The translations under genes and the position numbers were made by a program. This document shows positions 47,016 through 58,215 of a DNA stretch of 64,000 nt, in pieces. Position 1 is the stretch's first letter. Each line of letters starts with the position of its first letter. Origin of the DNA: Siphonodentalium dalli (Eukaryota; Mollusca; Scaphopoda; Gadilida; Siphonodentaliidae); assembly GCA_032622095.1 (NCBI GenBank), contig CP136065.1, positions 22,434,134 through 22,498,133 on the forward strand, written 5' to 3'. The notes beneath the pieces are model-generated. The model saw nothing but the letters and a program-made list of their open reading frames with translations. It did no database searches and was not told the origin of the DNA.

Positions 47016-47026
47016 AGGAGGGAGAG
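47016..47026 (+). promoter_or_regulatory. Polypurine tract
   Basis: AGGAGGGAGAG lies immediately before TGTGACGGTGTAAT at the 3' LTR. This is the position of the second-strand primer in LTR retrotransposons. The pattern suggests the authentic LTR begins TGTGACGG at 47027, five bases before the part shared with the 5' LTR. Confidence 0.8.
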
Positions 47027-47031
47027 TGTGA

Positions 47032-48081
47032 CGGTGTAATTTAGCCCTAGTTTATATACAACTAATACAAGTTAATACTGACAACTAGCAGCTAACATAT
47101 TCATCCATATAACCGGTATTTACGACATCCCGTTTACCCTCTCAACTTTGCTGTATTCGATCCGTCCCTGTCTTATCACTGTCACTTCAGCCCAATGCTA
47201 AACGCTCTAGTACCGCCAATTCAAATAGTACAGGTAAGCTCGCAGCTGATTGGATGACACATGGTCGCGCGTAAAGTTGTCAAAGGTTAAAACAGTTTCG
47301 CGGGGTTTCAGATTAGTTGGTCAGAAAGTAAAGTTGTCTTCGGAAAGTTATTGTCTTAAAGTCTTAGTTTATTTTGTCGTCAAGATGTCGTCAAGTTGTT
47401 TAGACTATCGTTGTATACAGATCCTGACATAGTGGCCTATGTCTCATTGAACTGGTATGTTCACAGTTTCTATATTTTATCGTTATAACATGTTTTTATT
47501 AATACTTTTGTCTTCAAGTAAATCACCATAGAGTTTGTCCATTTTGACATAAAGTATATTTCCTATTTTAATTATATTTTAATGTGATTACTTTTGTGAG
47601 GTTATCTCCCGATAACCTGAGATGCCAGTTTGTAGATATCTCAATTAGATAGATTGGATATCTGGCATTTCTTGTATTTTCAGGAACTCCTCAAGTTCCT
47701 TTAACATATATTTGTGTATGCACATATGCGTGCTTATCATGCAAAAGGTAATATATTTGCATTTGGTTGCAGGGCCTATTCTATGCCTATAATGATGTAT
47801 GATAACACTCTCTGTGTTATGTGAACAGACTATGCCAGTCTGTGGATGATGTTTGATTGTATGTGTTGGTGGTGATGATGATGATAATCAAGATGTGTTA
47901 TTAAGATGAATAAATGCTATTGAAGACTACAAAAGGTAATATGAACTTTCCATAGACCCTGCCCACCAACACGGAGAATTCATTGACGGAGCCCATACTG
48001 CCAAGGCTAACTTTATAAATGTAATGTCAAAGGCTCAAGGACATTTAATAATATAAATGGACCCATAGTAACCATATGACA
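47032..48081 (+). repeat. 3' LTR
   Basis: Partner of 37838-38886, one base longer because of an extra A in GGTTAAAACAG. The AATAAA hexamer is at 47909-47914. It ends CATATGACA, after which ORF1 of the LINE resumes. If the LTR starts with TGTGACGG, its true left edge is 47027. Confidence 0.93.
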
Positions 48082-48964
48082 AAAATATCCCGAGATATCA
48101 AGAATCAGCTCCAGCAAATCAGTAGTTGTGCAAACTTCTTTATCTGATATCAGCTCTAACAACAGTCTAGGATTGAAGCCAGAATTGTCAGCTATAAGTT
48201 CACAGCCTCTCCGATATAATTCGTATGACACAGCCTCTTCTCCGGGTTTTCTGACTATTGATGATTGTGGTAGTTCAGTTATGGCACCAAATAAGGACAT
48301 GGAAACAGATCTGATAGTACCTCAGTGGGTTGATAACAAAATGCTTGTCTCGTCGGCGGTCACTCAACAGCCAAGTCAGCGCTGCACTGAGAAAGAACAG
48401 CGATTCGTCAGTGATCAATCTGCGTTTAACGTTGACAGATCTCCTCAGAAAAATATAAGAAATGTACCACATCATTCTAGAAGCGGAAATCCACATCCAA
48501 GACGCAGCAGGTCGAGAAGCATATCTAATGAACGCAGATGCCATAGTCGTGAATGTTCTCCAATAAGGCTGTGCCGCCGTTCACACAGTCGCGGTCGTGA
48601 CAGTCTCAAACCATTTGTTAAAACCGTTCGCTTCTTCATTTATAACATGGACGATTTTGTAACAGCTGAAACAGTTGCAAAATATTTGAATTACATGAAT
48701 TGTCAATTTTCGATTGTTCGACTGATGCGAAGCTCTAAACGCGGGAAAATGAGTGCGCGAATCAACATATGGGAAGATGATGCACATATGATGGAAGATC
48801 CAGCATTCTGGCCGAAAGGTGTAGGCTGTCGGCGATGGTTATCGAAGAACTCACACGAAGCACAGCGCAATCGAATTAATAATAGCCGTCGCAGCAATGA
48901 CCAGTGTGATCAACACCCGTATGAACGGGACTTTAATCGTTCCACTCATAACGTTGAGTACTGA
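48082..48964 (+). pseudogene. LINE ORF1-like protein, C-terminal part
   Basis: Open from the LTR edge (KYPEISRISSSKSVVVQTSL) to the stop at 48962-48964. It has a Ser-rich segment, an Arg/Ser-rich patch (PRRSRSRSISNERR, about 48495-48540), a Cys/His/Arg patch, then a folded-looking C-terminal domain of about 90 residues. That domain begins VKTVRFFIYNMDDF and ends in FWPKGVGCRRW, which resembles the FWPxGVxxRxW signature at the end of many LINE ORF1 proteins. It continues 36801-37837 in frame across the LTR insertion. ORF2 would be expected to follow, but only about 80 bases remain before the palindromic complex. Confidence 0.68.
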
Positions 48965-49051
48965 TTCTGATTGTAACGGTCAATCCTGTGTTACTTGTAC
49001 ACTGAATACTATAATACAGTAATCGGCGTGCTTGCCTACATGGCTTATACG

Positions 49052-50990
49052 TAGGGATTGACTATTTCGAGTAACAGGAACGGAACGAGGAACAGGAACG
49101 AGTTCCGAGTAACAGAATGACTATTTCGAGTAACAGGAACGAGGAACAGAGATATAAGCTCACATTTCTCGCGTTTTGCTCTATGTAACGATACATATTA
49201 TACATCATTCGAAAGGTTAGCATAGCCCCTTCATTAACAGTGCAACATTTAGACACTAATATTGCAAACAAAGCGTACACTTGGCCAGGAACGGCGAGCG
49301 TTGAATAAGAAATTAGCTAAAAACGAATACATCCGAGTACCAGGAATCAGGAACAGATATATAAGCTCACATTTCTCACGTTTTGCGCTATGTAACGATA
49401 CATATTATACATCATTCGAAAGGTTAGCATCTTCCCTTCATTAATATTGCACCATTTAGACACCAATGTTGCGAACAAAGCGTACAATTGGCCAGGAACG
49501 GCGAGCGTTGAATAAGAAATTAGCTAAAAACTGGAAAATATCCGACTAACAGGAATCAAGAACAAAGATATAAGCTCACATTTCTCGCGTTTTACGCTAT
49601 GTAAAAATACATATTATAATCATTCGAAAGGTTAGCATATCCCCTTCATTAATATTGCAACATTTAGACACTAATATTGCGAAAAAAGCGTACATTTGGC
49701 CAGGAACGGCGAGCGTTGAATCAGAAATTAGCTAAAAACTGGAAAAAATCCGACTAACAGGAATCAGGAACAGAGATATAAGCTCATATTTCTCGCGTTT
49801 TACGCTATGTAAAAATACATATTATACATCATTCGAAAGGTTAACATAGCCCCTTCATTAATAGTGCAACATTTAGACACTAGTATTGCGAACAAAGCGT
49901 ACACTTGGCCAAGAACGGCGAGCGTTGAATAAGAAATTAGCTAAAAACTGGAAAAAATCCGACTAACAGGAATCAAGAACAAAGATATAAGCTCACATTT
50001 CTCGCGTTTTACACTATGTAAAAATACATATTATAATCATTCGAAAGGTTAGCATATCCCCTTCATTAATATTGCAACATTTAGACACTAATATTGCGAA
50101 CAAAGTGTACATTTGACCAGGAACGGCGAGCGTTGAATAAGAAATTAGCTAAAAACTGGAAAAAATCCGACTAACAGGAATCAAGAACGGAGATATAAGC
50201 TCACATTTCTCGCGTTTTACGCTATGTAAAAATACATATTATACATCATTCGAAAGGTTAGCATCTCCCCTTCATTAATAGTGCAACATTTAGACACTAA
50301 TATTGCGAACAAAGCGTACACTTGGCCAGGAACGGCGAGCGTTGAATAAGAAATTAGCTAAAAACTGGAAAAAATCCGACTAACAAGAATCAGAAACAGA
50401 GATATAAGCTCACATTTCTCGCGTTTTACGCTATGTAAAAATACATATTATACATCATTCGAAAGATTAGCATCTTCCCTTCATTAAAATTGCACCATTT
50501 AGACAACAATGTTGCGAACAAAGCGTACATTTGGCCAGGAACGGCGAGCGTTGAATAAGAAATTAGCTAAAAACTGGAAAAAATCCGACTAACAGGAATC
50601 AGGAACAGAGATATAAGCTCACATTTCTCGCGTTTTACGCTATGTAAAAATACATATTATACATCATTCGAAAGGTTAGCATCTTCCCTTCATTAATATT
50701 GCACCATTTAGACACCAATGTTGCGAACAAAGCGTACAATTGGCCAGGAACGGCGAGCGTTGAATAAGAAATTAGCTAAAAACTGGAAAATATCCGACTA
50801 ACAGGAATCAAGAACAGAGATATAAGCGCATATTACTCGCGTTTTACGCTATGTAAAAATACATATTATACATCATTCGAAAGGTTAGCATCTTTCCTTC
50901 ATTAATATTGCAACATTGAGAAACTATTTTTGTGAACAAAGCGTACAATTGGCCATGAACGGTGAGCGTTGAATCAGAAATTAGCACCCC
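49052..50990 (+). repeat. 208-bp tandem array, left copy (about 9 units)
   Basis: GCGAGCGTTGAATAAGAAAT recurs at 49294, 49501, 49709, 49918 and so on, a step of 207-209 bases. Each unit contains ATAAGCTCACATTTCTCGCG, CATCATTCGAAAGGTTAGCA and AATCCGACTAACAGGAATC. The first units have GAGTAACAGGAACGAGGAAC-type leaders not kept later. Short frames (for example 49262-49444) are unit translations. Confidence 0.95.
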
Positions 50991-51390
50991 GAAGAACGTA
51001 CGTAACTTATTCTTCGTAGAAAGTCGCAGATTTCTCACGAATTACGCAACGTCACTGCCAAGTATTTACAGAAATGGAAAGAGTATCATTCACTATATTC
51101 ATTTCTGTCGCATAACATGCTTTTTGTGCAATAAAGTTCAGACAAAGTGTGAAAATTATTGATATCTTTTAGGCGAAATGTTAGATTCCCCGGACAAATA
51201 TATATATATAGGATATATGGCGCAGCCAATCAGAAAATTCAGTAGGCGGGATTATCTCAAACCAGGCATAGGAACAGATTATGGTACGAATTGACGAATT
51301 TGAAGTAACAGGAACGAGGACGAGAGCAATTCGAAATAACATCTGGAACGGTATATGTCAAGACACAGGCTCAGCTCTCGGTTTCCTGGG
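50991..51390 (+). repeat. Palindrome arm, left inner segment A
   Basis: Single-copy within the arm: from CGAAGAACGTACGTAACTTA through a TATATATATATAGG stretch with GCAGCCAATCAG to CTCGGTTTCCTGGGG. It is mirrored at 57801-58215. A TATA-like run close to a CCAAT box is present, but there is no evidence that it is a promoter. Confidence 0.85.
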
Positions 51391-52428
51391 GTGTGTCTTT
51401 TTACCGGATTCCGGATTCCGGATCCCGGATTTCGACCCGGATTTAGGTGTCTTTTTACCGGATTTCGACCCGGATTCGGGTATGAATTTCATGCTTGTTT
51501 TATCACACATTTAACCCATTAAGAGCCGTTTCTGACACGATTAAACCAATATAGGGCTGTCGTGCTCATTCAACCCGATTAATCGTATTTAAAGGTACAT
51601 ATCGTGCCCGGATCAGCATACTTCTTATTTTTTTCATATAGACACGGCGGTTGGATTGATTTTACGTGATCATGATGGCATTTAAGGGAACACACCATGT
51701 CCGGATCCGAATTAATTATCTCATAATTATTGGTCATATTTAAAGGTAGATATCATGTCTTGATCCGGTTTTTTTCTCTCTTCTTTTTTGCCATATAAAT
51801 TATCGTCTTTTTGATATATTAAATGTCACGTGGAACAAAGTTATAAGTTGATTTTTAGACGTTATACTAGGCTGTTGGATTGATTTCACGGAATGATTAT
51901 CGCATTTAAAGGTACACACCATGTGCGGAACCGAATTAATTTCCACGTATTTACTGATAATATTTAAAGGTACAGCTTATGCCCGGATCCGGATTTTTCT
52001 TCTTACAAAGTAACGCTTATTTAATACAATAAATGTAAGCTGAGTCGCGTGAAACTAGGTTATAGATGTTGATGTTTAGATCAGATCATTCCCGGATTCG
52101 GATACGAATAGTTCTTTTCTATTTCATATAAATAGTCAAGTATTTAATACATTAAATGGCAGCTGAGCCACGCGGAACTCAGTTTATTTGGAAACGGTGA
52201 ACATGGTGCTTGGATTGATTTCACGCGAGAATGAGCCCATTTACAGATCGCGGATCTGGATCCGGATTTTATGTGTCTTTTTCTAATTTCGACCCGAACC
52301 CTGATCTCAATTTTATGTTTATTATAACCCATGTTTAACACATTAAAAGACATTTCAGACCCGCGAAAACATGGCACAGGTTGCGTTTAACAGTAATATC
52401 ATTGGGATTGAAATAAATTGACTTGCTT
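51391..52428 (+). repeat. Palindrome arm, left inner segment B
   Basis: It begins with a run of CCGGATTCCGGATTCCGGAT repeats and continues with diverged units containing ATTTAAAGGTACA...ATG(T/C)CCGGATC. It ends AAATTGACTTGCTT. The mirror copy is 54760-55801. At least five degenerate units of about 130-200 bases can be followed in each arm. Confidence 0.9.
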
Positions 52429-52476
52429 TAAACTAGATAATCACTGTATAAACTGTAGCTGGCTGCAACGGGATGG

Positions 52477-52510
52477 ATATGCTAGCAGTGTTTTTATAAC
52501 GATTCGGGCG
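52477..52510 (+). repeat. 34-bp direct repeat flanking LINE fragment, left
   Basis: Starts ATATGCTAGCAGTG and ends ACGATTCGGGCG; recurs at 54542-54575 with two mismatches. Likely a target-site duplication made when the LINE fragment between them inserted into the loop of the palindrome. Confidence 0.65.
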
Positions 52511-52554
52511 GCCAGACTATATAATCACTGTATAAACAGTAGCCGGCTGCGACG

Positions 52555-53374
52555 GGATGCAGTTTGGGGGTTCGAGAATTTCGAATGCATAGAAGGGGTT
52601 CATTTAAAGTTCATGAAATATGTCTTTCACATGAAGTCGAGTACACCAAACTATATGGTTTACGGGGAAACTGGAAGGTACCCCTTGTCGATTTCAGTGA
52701 AAAAGAGAATGCTTGGGTTTTGGTCGCGATTAGTGAAAGGTGATTGCTCAATATTAGCGCAAAAGTTATATAAACTTCTCTATTTCATCGAACAACGTTC
52801 CTATTTGAACGGTAAGACGATCAAATGGATCACATGTGTCAGAAGTACGCTGTCCTGTCTAGGGTGGGGGTCCCTCTGGGACTCGCAACACTCTTTAAGT
52901 AAACTAGAGTTGAATATATTCATGGAAGTTCGTAGAACAAAATTTGTTGAACAATGGAAGAACCCGATTGAGTCATCAGATCGCGGAAAGTTCTATGGGC
53001 TGCTTAAAAAGAATTTCGGAATGGAAGCATATATATATGACTATTACGACAAACAGTTTGATGACATATATTGTTAAGATACGCACTGCTAATCATAGAC
53101 TGCAGATTGAAAGGGTAAGGTGGGGTAAAGCCAAAAAGAAAATAAGAATACAAATTTCTGCCAGCAATGCAAGACGGCGATAGGCGACGAATTACACTTT
53201 GCACTAGAATGCACGGAACTCACACATTTAAGACGAAAATATTTGCCCAAAACTTACCATACGGAACCAACTGAAACTAAATTAGTGAAATTACTCACGA
53301 GTGCTGACCCGAATGTTCTAAAGCAGTTTGCAATCTTTGTGAAGTTGGGTTGTAAGATTATTGATAGGAATTAA
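52555..53374 (+). pseudogene. LINE ORF2 C-terminal fragment in the palindrome loop
   Basis: A 5'-truncated non-LTR polymerase: VWGFENFECIEGVHLKFMKY, SSTPNYMVYGETGRYPLSI and KKRMLGFWSRLVKG blocks typical of a LINE polymerase C-terminus. After a frame change near 53075 come KIRTANHRLQIERVRWGK and, after another at about 53140, a Cys/His motif (CQQCKTAIGDELHFALEC). It ends at a stop at 53372-53374. The RT catalytic core is absent, so it is inert. It is a different family from the fragment at 59360. About 100 bases of 3' sequence lead into the GAT tract. Confidence 0.82.
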
Positions 53375-53483
53375 CTAATTGACAGCGGCAATTTATAACT
53401 ACATCTGCTTACCATGATTACGGTGATGACATATATTACGACAGAAATAGCGAAAATGCGATATATATGGAGTATGACAATAA

Positions 53484-54254
53484 CTGCATGTGGTGGTGGT
53501 GGTAATGATGATACTGTTTCGAATGGCGATGATGATGATGTTGATGGTGATGCTGCCGATGAATATAACGAAACCGACGATGATGATGTTGATAATGATG
53601 ACGAAAATGACAGTGGTGGTGAAGATGATTAGTATGGCGATGATGTCTGATGGCGATAATCACGATGATGGTGATGATGATAATGATGGTGGGGACGATG
53701 ATTATGATGATGATATATAAGCTTGAGATGATGATAGTGATGACGACGACGACGACAATGATGGCAATAACGACGATGATGACGACGGCGACGACGATGA
53801 TGAAGATTTTGATTATCATCATAACGATGATGATGGCGATGATTATGACGATGATGTTATGATGATGGTAATGATGATGATGATTATGATGGTGGTGGTG
53901 ATTGTGGCGACTATGACGACGACGATGACGTCGATGAAGACGATGCTGGTGATGATGATGATGATGATACTGAAGACGACGATGATGATGATGATGATGA
54001 TGAAGATGAATTTGAGGATGAAACGACGACGACGACGATGAAGATGATTATGAGGATGATGATGATGGTGACGATGATGATGATAATGGTGACGGTGATG
54101 ATGATGATTATGATGATGATGATGGTGAGGATGCTGATTATGATGACGATTATGATGATGATTACGATGATGATAATGATGATGATGATGATCATTATGA
54201 TGATGATGTTGACGACGATGATGATAATGGTGGTGGTGATGATGATGATGATGA

Positions 54255-54331
<77 letters not shown>

Positions 54332-54335
54332 GTGG

Positions 54336-54372
<37 letters not shown>

Positions 54373-54393
54373 TATGATGACGATGATGATGAT
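53484..54393 (+). repeat. Imperfect GAT/GAC trinucleotide microsatellite, about 0.9 kb
   Basis: Mostly GAT with interspersed GAC, GGT and AAT triplets, including pure GAC at 54257-54291. It follows the LINE 3' end and probably grew from its tail. Long frames on both strands (poly-Asp, poly-Met, poly-His, poly-Ser) are artefacts of the repeat. Confidence 0.97.
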
Positions 54394-54541
54394 AGTACAA
54401 ACATGCACCTCTGCCATAGAAAAATGGCAAGCCAGACAATTATAGTGGCCCCCTTTTGTAAATATATGTATTGTTAATTATTTAATACTCTGTATTCGCC
54501 ACTTAATTGTGACATTGAGTTAAATAAACAATCAATCAACA

Positions 54542-54575
54542 ATATGCTATCCGTGTTTTTATAACGATTCGGGCG
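54542..54575 (+). repeat. 34-bp direct repeat flanking LINE fragment, right
   Basis: Right copy of 52477-52510, directly after a TAAATAAACAATCAATCAAC tail. The tail plus direct repeat fit the 3' end of a retrotransposed LINE. Confidence 0.65.
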
Positions 54576-54759
54576 TCGTGACATAAAACGCTTAATACAA
54601 GTCGTACATCTATCTCACTTAAACCGGCTTAAATATCGAATTTACAATAGTAATACTACTAGTATCACAAATATAATCGTTTATAATCGAACAAAAACAA
54701 TAGACCATTTAAACTGCACCAGGTTTTTTTGTGGGCTGGAGAACAAAAAATCTTCACAA

Positions 54760-55801
54760 AAGCAAGTCAATTTATTTCAATCCCAATGATATTACTGTTA
54801 AACGCAACCTGTGCCATGTTTTCGCGGGTCTGAAATGTCTTTTAATGTGTTAAACATGGGTTATAATAAACATAAAATTGAGATCAGGGTTCGGGTCGAA
54901 ATTAGAAAAAGACACATAAAATCCGGATCCAGATCCGGGCATAAAGTTTGTCTGTAAATGGGCTCATTCTCGCGTGAAATCAATCCAAGCGCCATGTTCA
55001 CCGTTTCCAAATAAACTGAGTTCCACGTGGCTCAGCTGCCATTTAATTTATTAAATACTTGACTATTTATATGAAATAGAAAAGAACTATTCGTATCCGA
55101 ATCCGGGAATGATCTGATCTTAACATCAACATCTATAACCTAGTTTCACGCGACTCAGCTTACATTTATTGTATTAAATAAGCATTACTTTATAAGAAGA
55201 AAAATCCGGATCCGGGCATAATCTGTACCTTTAAATATTATCAGTAAATACGTGGAAATTAATTCGGTTCCGCACATGGTGTGTACCTTTAAATGCGATA
55301 ATCATTCCGTGAAATCAACCCAACAGCCTAGTATAACGTCTCAAAATCAACTTATAACTTTGTTCCACGTGACATTTAATATATCAAAAAGACGATAATT
55401 TATATGGAAAAAAAGAGAGAGAAAAAAAACGGATCCGGACATGATATTTACCTTTAAATATGATCAATAATTACGAGATAATTAATTCGGATCCGGACAT
55501 GGTGTGTTCCCTTAAATGTCATCATGATCACGTAAAATCAATCCAACCGCCGTGTCTATATGAAAAAATAAGAAGTATGCTGATCCGGGCACGATATGTA
55601 CCTTTAAATACGATTAATCGGGTTGAATGAGCACGACAGCCCTATATTGGTTTAATCGTGTCAGAAACGGCTTTTAATGGGTTAAATGTGTGATAAAACA
55701 AGCATGAAATTCATACCCGAATCCGGGTCGAAATCCGGTAAAAAGACACCGAAATCCGGGTCGAAATCCGGGATCCGGAATCCGGTAAAAAGACACACCC
55801 G
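54760..55801 (-). repeat. Palindrome arm, right inner segment B
   Basis: Reverse complement of 51391-52428: it starts AAGCAAGTCAATTTATTTCA and ends CCGGTAAAAAGACACACCC. The lengths differ by about four bases. The mirrored CCGGATTCCGG-type run is at about 55720-55795. Confidence 0.9.
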
Positions 55802-57800
55802 GTTTCCTGTTCAAAGCATCCACCACAAGATAAAAGAAAGTGAACACAAAAAAAGTTCAAAATTGCTCCTTTTTTCTTCTTATGTTCGCAATAAAGGCAA
55901 AAATATTAGGGGTGAAGGAAAGGGCCTATTGGCCCTTTCGACCATCCCGGGGTTACAACCCCCCCCCCCTCCCAATCACACACTTCACAATTATTTAAAG
56001 AACAGGAACAACTTATGGTGAAGCAGCGACTATATTGAGAAATATGCGTATATCTGGCCACGAACATCGAGATGTGAATCGGAAATTAGCAAAACGTAAA
56101 CTTTTTCCGAGTAACAGAGATATAAACTTAATGTTCTCGCGTTTTACGCAATCAAAAAATACTCTTCATACACCAGTCGAAAACATGGCCTCTCCACTTC
56201 ATGAATATTGCAACAGTGAAACGATACTTAAGAGAACTATGCGAATAATTGGGCTAGGAACGTCGAGCGGTGATTCATAAATTATCCAAAACGGAACGAG
56301 GAACAGGAACGAGTTCCGAGTAACAGAATGACTATTTCGAGTAACAGGAACAGGGATATAAGCTCACATTTGTCGCGTTTTGCTCTATGTAAAAATACAT
56401 ATTATACATCATTCGAACGGTTAGCATAGCTCCTTCATTAATAGTGCAACAATTAGACACTAATATTGCAAACAAAGCGTACACTTGGCCAGGAACGGCG
56501 AGCATTGAATAAGAAATTAGCTAAAAACGAAAAAATCCGAGTACCGGGAATCAGGAACAGAGATATAAGCTCACATTTCTCGCGTTTTGCGCTATGTAAC
56601 GATAAATATTATACATCATTCGATAGGTTAGCATATCCCCTTCATTAATATTGCAACATTTAGACACTAATTTTGCGAACAAAGCGTACATTTGGCCAGG
56701 AACGGCGAGCGTTGAATAAGAAATTAGCTAAAAACTGGAAAAAATCCGACTAACAGGAATCAAGAACAAAGATATAAGCTCACATTTCTCGCGTGTTACG
56801 CTATGTAAAAATACATATTATACATCATTCGAAAGGTTAGCATATCCCCTTCATTAATGTTGCACCATTTAGACAACAATGTTGCGAACAAAGCGTACAT
56901 TTGGCCAGGAACGGCGAGCGTTGAATAAGAAATTCCTGTTAGTCGGATTTTTTCCAGTTTTTAGCTAATTTCTTATTCAACGCTCGCCGTTCCTGGCCAA
57001 ATGTACGCTTTGTTCGCAAAATTAGTGTCTAAATGTTGCAATATTAATGAAGGGGATATGCTAACCTTTCGAATGATATATACTATGTATCGTTACATAG
57101 AGCAAAACGCGAGAAATGTGAGCTTATATCTCTGTTCCTCGTTCCTGTTACTCGAAATAGTCATTCTGTTACTCGGAACTCGTTCCTGTTCCTCGTTCCG
57201 TTTTGGATAATTTATGATTCACCGCTCGACGTTCCTAGCACAATTATTCGCATAGTTCTCATAAGTATCGTCTCACTGTTGCAATATTCATGAAGTGGAG
57301 GGGCCATGTTTTCGACTGGTGTATAAAGAGTATTTTTTGATTGCGTAAAACGCGAGAACATTAAGTTTATATCTCTGTTACTCGGAAAAAGTTTACGTTT
57401 TGCTAATTTCCGATTCACAGCTCGATGTTCGTGGCCAGATATACGCATAGTTCTCAATAGTAGTGTTTAAATGTTGTAATATTAAAGAAGGAATGTCGCA
57501 TTGCTTTCGAATGATGTATAATATGTATTGTTTCATAGCTTAAAGCGTGAGACATTTGAACTTTGTTCCTCATTCTTGTTACTCCAAATAGTCGCTGCTT
57601 CATCATAAGTTGTTCCTGTTCTTTAAATAATTGTGAAGTGTGTGATTGGGAGGGGGGTTGTAACACCGGGATGATGTTAAAGGGCCAATAGGCCCTTTCC
57701 TTCACCCCTCATATTTTTGCCTTTATTGCGTACATAAGAAGAAAAAAGGAGCAATTTTGAACTTTTTTTGTGTTCACTTTCTTTTATCTTGTGGTGGATG
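55802..57800. repeat. Inner palindrome nested in the right arm
   Basis: The outer parts mirror each other (GAAAGTGAACACAAAAAAAG at about 55838 against the reverse complement at about 57756). The inner parts are 208-bp-family units running in opposite directions, turning at about 56935-56968 within one unit. The right side has about 150 extra bases (57460-57600). Flanking segments show it interrupts the arm between segments B and A. Confidence 0.85.
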
Positions 57801-58215
57801 CTTTGAACAGGAAACCGAGAGCTGAGCCTGTGTCTCGACATATACCGTTCCAGATGTTCTTTCGAATTGGTCTCGTCCTCGTTCCTGTTACTTCAAATTC
57901 GTCAATTCGTACCATAATCTGTTCCTATGCCTGGTTTGAGATAACCCCGCCTACTGAATTTTCTGATTGGCTGCGCCATATATCCTATATATAGATATTT
58001 GTCCGGGGAATCTAAGATTTCGCCTAAAAGATATCAATAATTTTCACACTTTGTCTGAACTTTATTGCACAAAAAGCATTTTATGCGACAGAAATGAATA
58101 TAGTGAATGATACTCTTTCCATTTCTGTAAATACTTGGCAGTGACGTTGCGTAATTCGTGAGAAATCTGCGACTTTCTACGAATAATAAGTTACGTACGT
58201 TCTTCGGGGTGCTAA
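57801..58215 (-). repeat. Palindrome arm, right inner segment A
   Basis: Reverse complement of 50991-51390, with GATTGGCTGCGCCATATATC and TACGTACGTTCTTCGG landmarks. It differs from its partner by a few bases and a shortened TA run. Confidence 0.88.

Larger units (their letters stand above)
37838..48081 (+). mobile_element. Ty3-type LTR retrotransposon, nearly complete, inserted in LINE ORF1
   Basis: A 10.24-kb element with LTRs at both ends, a 2.1-kb leader, gag, pol in the order protease, reverse transcriptase, RNase H, integrase (the Ty3 order), a 1-kb 3' untranslated part, a polypurine tract and the 3' LTR. LTR divergence is about 1% by eye, so the insertion is recent. No 5-base target duplication is visible. 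Pol has a frame change after gag (possibly programmed) and one in a T run inside integrase (probably a mutation or sequencing error), so this copy may not be active. There is no env-like frame downstream of pol. Confidence 0.95.

Noticed and set aside
51195-51260. TATA plus CCAAT as a promoter in the palindrome arm
   Set aside because: The motifs are short and expected in AT-rich DNA, and no transcript or gene follows.
53436-54445. Long frames encoding poly-His, poly-Met, poly-Asp or poly-Ser proteins on both strands
   Set aside because: They are translations of an imperfect GAT/GAC microsatellite in all frames; there is no start context or non-repeat domain.
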